DNA of 15,890 nt, taken from the NCBI GenBank assembly GCA_048217285.1, contig DBFWVW010000053.1, positions 1-15,890 on the forward strand, in the 5' to 3' direction. The DNA is from CAG-103 sp048217285 (lineage in GTDB: Bacteria > Bacillota > Clostridia > Oscillospirales > Oscillospiraceae). Below, in pieces: positions 5,838 to 11,681 of this stretch (position 1 is its first letter; the number at the start of each line of letters is the position of its first letter). Made by a program: the position numbers and the translations under genes. The notes under the pieces were generated by a model. That model worked only from the letters and a program-made list of their open reading frames with translations. It did no database searches and was not told the DNA's origin.

Positions 5838-7883
5838 ATGAGCTATGAAACCAAGAACATCCGCAATGTGTGCCTGCTCGGCCATGGCGGCAGCGGCAAA
5901 ACCACGCTCGCCGAGAGTATGCTGTACATGACAGGTGCGATTGACCGTCAGGGCAAGACCGCCGACGGCAACACCGTCTGTGACTATGATCCCGAAGAGA
6001 TCAAGCGCCAGATCACCATCTCGACCAGCATCGCGCCGGTCAACTTCAGCGGCTGCAAAATCAATGTGCTCGACTGCCCGGGCTTTTTCGACTTCGCGGG
6101 TGACGTGATGTGCGCCCTGCGCGCCGTCGAGGCAGGCATGATCTTCTGCACCGCGAAAGACGGCATCGCCGTCGGCGCCGAGCGCAGCTGGAAATACCTC
6201 AAGAACGCCAGTATGCCCTGCATGTTCTACGTCTCCAAGACCGATGAGGATCACGGTGATTTCGCCGGTGTCCTCTCTGCCCTGCAGGAGAAGTACGGCA
6301 GCGCCGTCTGCGCCGTGACCGCTCCGATGAGCGACGGTACCGGCGTGATCGACTTGGTGCACAACGTGGCTTATCAGACCAAGGGCAACAAGACTACGAA
6401 AGTCGCCGTCCCTGCTACCGACGCAGATATGGTCGAGTCGCTGCGCGAGACGCTCTTTGAGACGGCCGCCGGCGCTGACGAGGAGCTCATGGAGAAGTAC
6501 TTTGAGGACATGATGCTCTCTGAGGAGGATACCGTCAAGGGTCTGCGTCAGGGCTTGAAGGACCGCACCGTGTTCCCCGTGCTCTGCGGCGCCGCCGGCA
6601 ACGGCATCGGCACCTCGGCCGTGCTGCAGGCGATCGTGGATTACGTACCCAACCCGGCCGAGGTCGGCGAGGTCGCCACGGCTGACGGCAGCAAGCTCGC
6701 GATCAATCCGAACGGCCCGGTGTGCGCGTTCGTGTTCAAGACCATTTCCGACCAGTTCGGCAAGTACTCCTTCATCAAGGTCCTGTCCGGCAAGGTCACG
6801 TCCGATCTGTCTCTGCGCGATGTGCGCATGAGCAGCACCGATAAGCTCGGCCGTATGTACACCATGTGCGGCAAGAAGAACACCGAGGTCAAGGAAGCCT
6901 GCTGCGGCGACATCGTGGCCATCGGCAAAATGGAATGGAAGACCGGCGACACTGTCTGCGACCCGAAAAACGAGGTCGAGCTGCCCGCCATCGAGCTGGC
7001 AGAGCCCTGCTATTCCATGGCCATCAGCCCCAAGACCAAAGGTCAGGACGACAAGGTCGCTTCCGGCCTCGCCCGCCTGAACGAGGAGGACATCTCCTTC
7101 ACGCTCGTCAACAACGCCGAGACGCACCAGATGGTCATCTCCGGCGCCGGCGATATTCAGGTCGACGTCCTGTGCGCCAAGCTCAAGAGCCGCTTCGGTG
7201 TCGAGACCGAGCTCAAGCCCGCCCGCGTCGCTTACCGCGAGAAGATCAAGGGCAAGGTCGAGGCCCACGGCCGCCACAAGAAGCAGTCCGGCGGCAGCGG
7301 CCAGTTCGGTGACGTCTGGATCCGCTTCGAGCCTCAGGATGAGTCCGATGACATGATTTTTGCCGAGGAAGTCTTTGGCGGCAGCGTGCCGAAAAACTTC
7401 TTCCCGTCCGTCGAAAAGGGCCTGCGCAACGCCGTGCAGAAGGGCGTGCTCGCCGGTTACCCGCTCGTCGGTCTGAAGGCTGTGCTGTACGACGGCTCCT
7501 ACCACCCGGTCGACTCCAACGATATGGCATTCCAGACGGCCGCCCGTCTGGCCTATCAGGATGGCATCCCGAAGGCGAAGCCGACCATCCTTGAGCCGAT
7601 CGGCCTGCTGAAGGTCACCATCCCGGACGCCAATCTGGGCGACATCATGTCCGACATCTCCTCCAAGCGCCGCGGCACCGTGCTCGGCATGACGGCGGAG
7701 GACGGTATGCAGACCGTCGAGGCGGAAGTCCCGATGGCCGAGATGGGCTCCTACACGATTGACCTGCGCTCCATGACGCAGGGCCGCGGCTCCTTCTCGT
7801 GCAAATTCGTGCGCTATGAGGAAGCCCCCGGCAACGTCCAGCAGAAGGTCATCGAGGAAGCCAAGAAAGAGCAGGAAGCGTAA
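5838..7883 (+). CDS. EF-G-like translational GTPase (FusA2-type)
   Basis: At 681 residues this is the full EF-G length. The G1 loop is GHGGSGKT (15-22), switch I has KRQITIS around Thr60, and G3 is DCPGFFDF (79-86). The G4 site reads SKTD (133-136). The domain IV signature SGGSGQFGDV lies near residue 483, and domain V carries GTVLGM. Two changes stand out: the catalytic His of DxPGH is Phe83, and NKxD has become SKTD. It is not beside rpsL, rpsG or tuf, so it is a paralogue rather than the main EF-G. Likely roles are ribosome recycling, rescue or a specialised translocation step; none is proven. The start has AAGGAG 10 bases upstream. It has its own promoter and terminator, so it is probably monocistronic. 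Confidence 0.88.
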   Translation: MSYETKNIRNVCLLGHGGSGKTTLAESMLYMTGAIDRQGKTADGNTVCDYDPEEIKRQITISTSIAPVNFSGCKINVLDCPGFFDFAGDVMCALRAVEAGMIFCTAKDGIAVGAERSWKYLKNASMPCMFYVSKTDEDHGDFAGVLSALQEKYGSAVCAVTAPMSDGTGVIDLVHNVAYQTKGNKTTKVAVPATDADMVESLRETLFETAAGADEELMEKYFEDMMLSEEDTVKGLRQGLKDRTVFPVLCGAAGNGIGTSAVLQAIVDYVPNPAEVGEVATADGSKLAINPNGPVCAFVFKTISDQFGKYSFIKVLSGKVTSDLSLRDVRMSSTDKLGRMYTMCGKKNTEVKEACCGDIVAIGKMEWKTGDTVCDPKNEVELPAIELAEPCYSMAISPKTKGQDDKVASGLARLNEEDISFTLVNNAETHQMVISGAGDIQVDVLCAKLKSRFGVETELKPARVAYREKIKGKVEAHGRHKKQSGGSGQFGDVWIRFEPQDESDDMIFAEEVFGGSVPKNFFPSVEKGLRNAVQKGVLAGYPLVGLKAVLYDGSYHPVDSNDMAFQTAARLAYQDGIPKAKPTILEPIGLLKVTIPDANLGDIMSDISSKRRGTVLGMTAEDGMQTVEAEVPMAEMGSYTIDLRSMTQGRGSFSCKFVRYEEAPGNVQQKVIEEAKKEQEA

Positions 7884-7892
7884 CTGTAACTG

Positions 7893-7922
7893 CAAAAGAA
7901 GCCCTTCATTGGGCTTCTTTTG
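7893..7922 (+). terminator. Intrinsic terminator after the EF-G-like gene
   Basis: CAAAAGAAGCCC and its exact complement form a 12-bp stem around TTCATT. The 3' arm itself ends in CTTCTTTTG, providing the T-rich tail. It lies 9 bases past the stop codon. Confidence 0.85.
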
Positions 7923-7946
7923 TCTATCCGGAAGCGAGGGATCCTG

Positions 7947-8765
7947 ATGAAAAACACGAACAAAAATATGATATATACCTTCTGGTCGGGCGCCATTTTG
8001 CTGTGTCTGGCGCTGGTGGCCGTCGTGCTGGTCTTTACCAACGCCGTCGGCAACACCGGCTCGACAAAGGCCGCCGCCACACCGACCGTTACGGAAACGC
8101 CGATGCCGACGCCGCAGGCAAATCCGATCGCGCCCATCCCGTCGTCCGCCGCGCTCGCGCAGACGGAGGACAAGGGCAGCACCTATGTCGATCAGATCTA
8201 TTTCCTGGGCAACAAATCCCTGAAAGTGCTGCAATCGGAGTCGATGCTCACCGGCAAGGACGCCTCCAAACAGGTTTGGATTCCGGAAACCGGTTCCCTG
8301 CCTGCGTCCTCACTCGACACGGCAAAGTACAAATCCCCCGTGACCGGCAACAACGTGCCCGCAGATGAGATCTGCGAGGTCAACAAACCCGCCTATCTCG
8401 TCATCTGCCCGAGTGCGGACAACATCTCCATGACGAATGAGGAGCAGATCAAATCCGTCTACACCACGCTCATCAATGCCGTCAAGGCCAAGAGCCCAGA
8501 CACAAAGATCATCTGCTGCTCGCTGACGCCGATCGCGTCCAACTACCAGTACGAGGACATCACGAATGAGCTCATCCAGAAGGTCAACGGCTGGATCGCC
8601 GCAGCGGCGGAGAGCAACAACGCGAAGTATCTGGACGTGGCCAGCGGTCTCGTCGGTGAGGACGGTTTTCTGCCGCAGTCCTATCAGGACGGCGACGGTA
8701 TGCACCTGAACGCCGAAGGCATGAAGGCATGGCTGACCTATCTGCGCACGCACGCCTACCCGTAA
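7947..8765 (+). CDS. Membrane-anchored SGNH/GDSL-like protein with altered catalytic blocks
   Basis: The start is ATG at 7947 with GAGGG 6 bases upstream, giving 272 residues. Residues 9-31 form a signal anchor. A Thr/Pro-rich linker runs to about 78, then an extracellular SGNH-like domain follows. In block I the usual GDS reads Gly88-Asn89-Lys90, so the nucleophilic serine is missing. In block III, where GxND is expected, the sequence is PSAD (155-158). Block V keeps Asp250 and His253 in DGMHLN. The stretch SPDTKIICCSLTPI is typical of clostridial SGNH proteins. The protein is thus probably not a working esterase of the usual type; it may bind a wall or glycan ligand. No promoter is seen between it and the terminator 24 bases upstream, so read-through or a promoter inside the preceding gene must express it. 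Confidence 0.75.
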   Translation: MKNTNKNMIYTFWSGAILLCLALVAVVLVFTNAVGNTGSTKAAATPTVTETPMPTPQANPIAPIPSSAALAQTEDKGSTYVDQIYFLGNKSLKVLQSESMLTGKDASKQVWIPETGSLPASSLDTAKYKSPVTGNNVPADEICEVNKPAYLVICPSADNISMTNEEQIKSVYTTLINAVKAKSPDTKIICCSLTPIASNYQYEDITNELIQKVNGWIAAAAESNNAKYLDVASGLVGEDGFLPQSYQDGDGMHLNAEGMKAWLTYLRTHAYP

Positions 8766-8774
8766 TCTGCGCAT

Positions 8775-8808
8775 AAAAAATCCCGGAGCGGAAGCTCCGG
8801 GATTTTTT
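8775..8808. terminator. Bidirectional terminator between convergent genes
   Basis: AAAAAATCCCGGAGC and its exact complement form a 15-bp palindrome around GGAA. The GC stem is flanked by an A-run and a T-run, so it serves both the SGNH-like gene from the left and pdp from the right. Confidence 0.93.
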
Positions 8809-8816
8809 GTTGCCCG

Positions 8817-10121
8817 TCAGCGGATGATCGCCTTGATGAACGGCTCTGCCGGGGAGGCATCCGGGGTGATCGTATAGCAGGCGGCGAGCTCTTCAACCGC
8901 CTTGCGGGCGCTGGCCGCATCGGCCGCATGGATCGTCGCGAGCGATTCCCCTGCCGCGACCAGCTCGTCCACTTTCTTGCGCAGGACAATGCCAACACTG
9001 TGGTCAATCACGCTGTCCTTCGTCGCGCGGCCGCCGCCGAGGCGCATGGACACGAGCCCCACATCGGTGGCTGCGATGTGGCGCACATAGCCGCTCGCCG
9101 GGGACGGCACCTCCATCTGCACCGGTGCCATAGGCAGGCGTGACGGATCATAGATTGCAGCCGGGTCACCGTCTTGCGCCGCAACGAATTCCGCGAGCTT
9201 TTTAAGTGCCGAACCGTCCGTGATCGTCTGCTCCAGCATGGTGCGGGCAGCCGTATCGTCAGCTGCCATGCCTGCCTGCGTGAGGATGCAGGCGCCAAGC
9301 GTCAGGCACAGTTCGAGCAGCTCACTTTTGTATTCCCCGCGCAGCGTCGCGATCGCTTCCTCGACTTCGAGCGCATTGCCGACGGCATGGCCGAGCGGCT
9401 CGTCCATATCCGTGATGACGGCGACCGTCTTGCGGCCGGCCATCTTACCGATCTCGACCATCTCGGTCGCGAGTTCGCGCGCATCATCCAGCGTCTTCAT
9501 AAAGGATCCGCTGCCGCACTTGACGTCCAGCACGATGATGTCCGCACCTGCGGCCAACTTCTTGGACATGATGCTGCTGACGATCAGTGGAATGCTCGCC
9601 ACGGTACCGGTCACGTCACGCAGAGCGTAGAGCTTCTTGTCCGCGGGGTCGAGATTCGCCGTCTGACCGGCGATGACCATGCCGACACGGTCCACATTCT
9701 CCAGAAACCGCTCCATAGGCAGGTTGATGTTGAAGCCCGGTATGCTCTCGAGCTTGTCAAGCGTGCCGCCTGTGTGGCCAAGGCCGCGGCCGGACATCTT
9801 CGCCATCTTCACGCCGAGGCTCGCCACCATCGGCACAAGCACGAGCGAGGTCTTGTCGCCCACACCGCCGGTCGAATGTTTGTCCGCCTTGACGCCGGAC
9901 ACACCCGACAGATCCAGCGTCTCACCGCTGTGCATCATAGCCATGGTCAGGTCCAGCGTCTCGCGCCGGTTCATGCCGCGAAAATAGATGGCCATCGTCA
10001 TGGCGGACATCTGATAATCCGGGATCTCACCGCGGCTGTAGCCGTCGATCATATAGCGGATCTCCTCTGTTGCGAGGGCCTGCCCGTCGCGCTTTTTCAC
10101 GATCAGATCGCTCATTCTCAT
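8817..10121 (-). CDS. pdp: Pyrimidine-nucleoside phosphorylase
   Basis: The 434-residue enzyme splits thymidine, deoxyuridine or uridine with phosphate into base and (deoxy)ribose-1-phosphate, for pyrimidine salvage and pentose use in the cytoplasm. The family signature SGRGLGHTGGTLDKLE lies at 110-125, and the phosphate-binding KHSTGGVGD gives Lys81, Ser83 and Gly85, with Lys108 before the signature. The numbering from ATG 10121 equals that of Bacillus-type Pdp, which also begins MRM. This supports 10121 over the in-frame ATG at 10154, as does AAAGGAG 9 bases upstream. The promoter at 10156-10184 would also start RNA downstream of the 10154 codon. Length and sequence favour Pdp over strict thymidine phosphorylase DeoA, but substrate range is not certain. 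Confidence 0.94.
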   Translation of the reverse strand: MRMSDLIVKKRDGQALATEEIRYMIDGYSRGEIPDYQMSAMTMAIYFRGMNRRETLDLTMAMMHSGETLDLSGVSGVKADKHSTGGVGDKTSLVLVPMVASLGVKMAKMSGRGLGHTGGTLDKLESIPGFNINLPMERFLENVDRVGMVIAGQTANLDPADKKLYALRDVTGTVASIPLIVSSIMSKKLAAGADIIVLDVKCGSGSFMKTLDDARELATEMVEIGKMAGRKTVAVITDMDEPLGHAVGNALEVEEAIATLRGEYKSELLELCLTLGACILTQAGMAADDTAARTMLEQTITDGSALKKLAEFVAAQDGDPAAIYDPSRLPMAPVQMEVPSPASGYVRHIAATDVGLVSMRLGGGRATKDSVIDHSVGIVLRKKVDELVAAGESLATIHAADAASARKAVEELAACYTITPDASPAEPFIKAIIR

Positions 10122-10155
10122 AGCGATATGCTCCTTTGCATTTTTCTTTGCCATG

Positions 10156-10184
10156 AGTATAACACGCCGGAACCTGAATTGCAA
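10156..10184 (-). promoter_or_regulatory. Promoter of pdp
   Basis: On the minus strand TTGCAA (10184-10179), 17 bp, then TATACT (10161-10156), preceded by TGT as an extended -10. It lies between the 164-residue gene and pdp, so pdp can be expressed on its own. Its -35 box is the centre of the palindrome at 10174-10189. Confidence 0.65.
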
Positions 10185-10189
10185 TTCAG
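10174..10189. promoter_or_regulatory. Perfect palindrome over the pdp -35 box (candidate operator)
   Basis: CTGAATTGCAATTCAG is a perfect 16-bp palindrome. It covers the -35 box of the pdp promoter and the stop codon of the preceding gene. With no T-tract it is not a good terminator. Its position suits a repressor site, perhaps for nucleoside-responsive control of pdp, which is an inference. Confidence 0.45.
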
Positions 10190-10680
10190 CGCGGGAAAAT
10201 GAGATACTGCCGGCCGTTGATTTCACGCAAAACCGTCTCGGCTCCGCGCGGCAGGTTCGGCGCATCCGCCGGGATGGCAACGAGCATCCGCTTGCCGTCA
10301 AACGTGGTGAGCACGCCGTCCGGTGCGGAATACCAGAGCACATCCAGGCCGTCGTCCGGCGCAAGCTTTTGTGCCTGCGGCGGATCCGCGGCCGGTTCCG
10401 GCGCGTCCGGAATGTCCCACGCAGCGTCTGCCGCAAACAGGATCGGATCCGGCAGACGCGCGCGCTCGAGCCGCGTGAGCCGCTTGCGCAGCGTGAGCGC
10501 GCCGGTGCCGTCCGGCAGCAGCAGGCCGAGATATACGCGCGACTGCTCACCGCACACGACAAGCCGCAGACGGTCGGCATCCGTCTTTGCCTGCGCAGAA
10601 AAGACCGTGAACAGCCCCTCCTGCGTCACGGTCAGAGCACCGATGGGCTTGTTTTGCTGCAGGATCGGATAATCAGGCAT
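10186..10680 (-). CDS. Conserved-looking protein of unknown function, 164 aa
   Basis: No known family is recognised. The protein is predicted soluble, with no signal peptide or membrane segment. The N-terminal half (about 10-90) alternates hydrophobic and polar residues as in beta-strands (GALTVTQEGLFTVFSA, then RLRLVVCGEQSRVYLGLLLP). An Ala/Pro-rich acidic linker lies at about 88-110, and a short C-terminal part ends in INGRQYLIFPR. The start is ATG 10680; the only Shine-Dalgarno candidate, GGGAG, is 10 bases upstream inside the 3' arm of the preceding terminator hairpin. The GC bias and third-position pattern fit the neighbours. It probably shares transcripts with the operon upstream by read-through. 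Confidence 0.7.
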   Translation of the reverse strand: MPDYPILQQNKPIGALTVTQEGLFTVFSAQAKTDADRLRLVVCGEQSRVYLGLLLPDGTGALTLRKRLTRLERARLPDPILFAADAAWDIPDAPEPAADPPQAQKLAPDDGLDVLWYSAPDGVLTTFDGKRMLVAIPADAPNLPRGAETVLREINGRQYLIFPR

Positions 10681-10720
10681 AAAAAAATCACTCCCACACC
10701 AGATTATGTGTGAGAGTGAT
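10681..10720 (-). terminator. Terminator after the anchored protein gene, overlapping the next ribosome site
   Basis: On the minus strand ATCACTCTCACAC (10720-10708) pairs with GTGTGGGAGTGAT (10699-10687), 13 pairs with one wobble, followed by a run of seven T ending right at the ATG of the next gene. The GGGAG used as ribosome site of that gene is in the 3' arm. Confidence 0.82.
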
Positions 10721-10735
10721 GGATTTAGAACCGGA

Positions 10736-11218
10736 TCAGCCGATGCTATAACTGCCGCGCACCATGACAGTGGTATCGGCGGTCGCCTGAATGCCGGAAT
10801 CGTCCGCCTGCACGAGGTACAGGTGGTTTTCCGTCAGTTTTTCCCCAACGGCAGTCGTCTGCCCGGTCGTGAGGTCAATCGCGGCACTCTGCATTACGGC
10901 GGCAGTGCCGGTGCGCATGAGGATCTCCGTACCGGCGCGGCCGGTGAGTGTCTGGCCGTTTTCAAGCGTCACAAGCACGTAGGAACCGCCCGCTGCAGCA
11001 ACCTGATCGGCGAACTGATCTTCCATGTCACGGACCTCCCCGTCCAGCGTAGAACGGTAGGCGTCCTCCATGCGCGGCTGCACCACATCCTGCAGATAGC
11101 TGGACGTGACGAGCGGGTCATCCTTCGAGCCGTAGTTCGCGACAGCGTATACAGTCACGCCGGCAACCATGGCAAGCACAACCACGAGGATGATGGTGGT
11201 CAGTGTCTTTTTCTTCAT
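10736..11218 (-). CDS. Membrane-anchored or secreted protein of unknown function, 160 aa
   Basis: The start is ATG 11218 with GGAGG 7 bases upstream. The N-terminus is MKKK followed by a hydrophobic helix (about 6-26, LTTIILVVVLAMVAGVTVYAV), a signal anchor or signal peptide without a clear cleavage site. Next is a polar, probably helical stretch (about 35-72). A beta-rich domain follows, with LVTLENGQTLTGRAGTEILMRTG, IDLTTG, and ENHLYLVQ near residue 130. The ordered Gly turns suggest a small barrel. I recognise the style from clostridial proteins without a name, and assign no function. It follows mazF by 30 bases and precedes a strong terminator, so it is the last member of the nnrD-alr-mazF operon. 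Confidence 0.75.
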   Translation of the reverse strand: MKKKTLTTIILVVVLAMVAGVTVYAVANYGSKDDPLVTSSYLQDVVQPRMEDAYRSTLDGEVRDMEDQFADQVAAAGGSYVLVTLENGQTLTGRAGTEILMRTGTAAVMQSAAIDLTTGQTTAVGEKLTENHLYLVQADDSGIQATADTTVMVRGSYSIG

Positions 11219-11248
11219 AACCGTCCCTCCGTTGGAAAGCGTGGGGTT

Positions 11249-11599
11249 TTACTGCGGCAAGCCAAAGCTCACCGCGATTGCGTTGTCCACCTGGTGCATC
11301 GCGGGCTCGTCCAAACGGCCCATGCGCTCACGCAGGCGCGACTTATCCAGCGTGCGCACCTGCTCGAGCAGGATCACGCTGTCGCGCGTCAGGCCGCAGC
11401 TGCGCGCTGCGAGCGAGATGTGCGTCGGCAGGTTTGCCTTGCCGGTCTGTGACGTGATCGCAGCGGCGATCACCGTCGGGCTGTGGCGGTTGCCGGTGTC
11501 GTTCTGAATGATGAGCACGGGGCGCATACCCCCCTGCTCGCTGCCGACCACCGGACTGAGGTCGGCATAATAGATATCTCCGCGTCGAACTGGATTCAT
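11249..11599 (-). CDS. mazF: MazF/EndoA-type mRNA interferase (toxin)
   Basis: The 116-residue protein has the length of Bacillus EndoA and is very close to it across RRGDIYYADLSPVVGSEQGG, RPVLIIQND and DSVILLEQVRTLDK. The catalytic arginine and threonine correspond to Arg26 and Thr49. MazF toxins cut single-stranded mRNA; the Bacillus and Staphylococcus enzymes cut at UACAU, and the same is expected here given the likeness. It sits after alr, as in Bacillus, but the antitoxin gene that normally lies between them is absent: only 82 bases separate the two. The start at 11599 is set by GGAG 9 bases upstream; the ATG at 11608 would directly abut that site. That Shine-Dalgarno lies inside a hairpin (11609-11668). 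Confidence 0.95.
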   Translation of the reverse strand: MNPVRRGDIYYADLSPVVGSEQGGMRPVLIIQNDTGNRHSPTVIAAAITSQTGKANLPTHISLAARSCGLTRDSVILLEQVRTLDKSRLRERMGRLDEPAMHQVDNAIAVSFGLPQ

Positions 11600-11608
11600 A
11601 GATTTCAT

Positions 11609-11668
11609 CTCCGATGGAATATTTGCCCCAGTCGATATGTAGGGGCACAATTATTTTCGCCATCGGAG
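11609..11668 (-). promoter_or_regulatory. Two-stem RNA hairpin sequestering the mazF ribosome site, UACAU in its loop
   Basis: Read leftward, CTCCGATGG (11668-11660) pairs with CCATCGGAG (11617-11609) over 9 perfect base pairs. Inside it TGCCCC (11647-11642) pairs with GGGGCA (11629-11624). The 12-nt apical loop begins with UACAU (11641-11637). The mazF Shine-Dalgarno GGAG is the end of the outer 3' arm. The structure starts 13 bases past the alr stop and ends 9 bases before the mazF ATG. Folding would block mazF translation. That MazF cuts its own leader here is a hypothesis. Confidence 0.6.
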
Positions 11669-11681
11669 CGAAATTTATACT

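Noticed and set aside
5814..8234. 806-residue leftward open frame opposite the EF-G-like gene
   Set aside because: It mirrors a clearly coding gene in GC-rich DNA, has His/Arg/Gly-rich low-information sequence, and crosses a terminator.
9174..10202. 342-residue rightward frame opposite pdp
   Set aside because: Antisense shadow; pdp has every family signature.
10122..10580. Upstream extension of the pdp frame
   Set aside because: It overlaps the 164-residue gene in another frame and the pdp promoter; family N-terminus and ribosome site fix the start at 10121.
11343..11663. Leftward frame beginning MAKIIVPLHID in the mazF leader, considered as a hidden antitoxin
   Set aside because: Its ATG is in the hairpin stem with no ribosome site; after about 25 residues it turns into an Arg/Pro-rich shadow of mazF, and it does not resemble known antitoxins.
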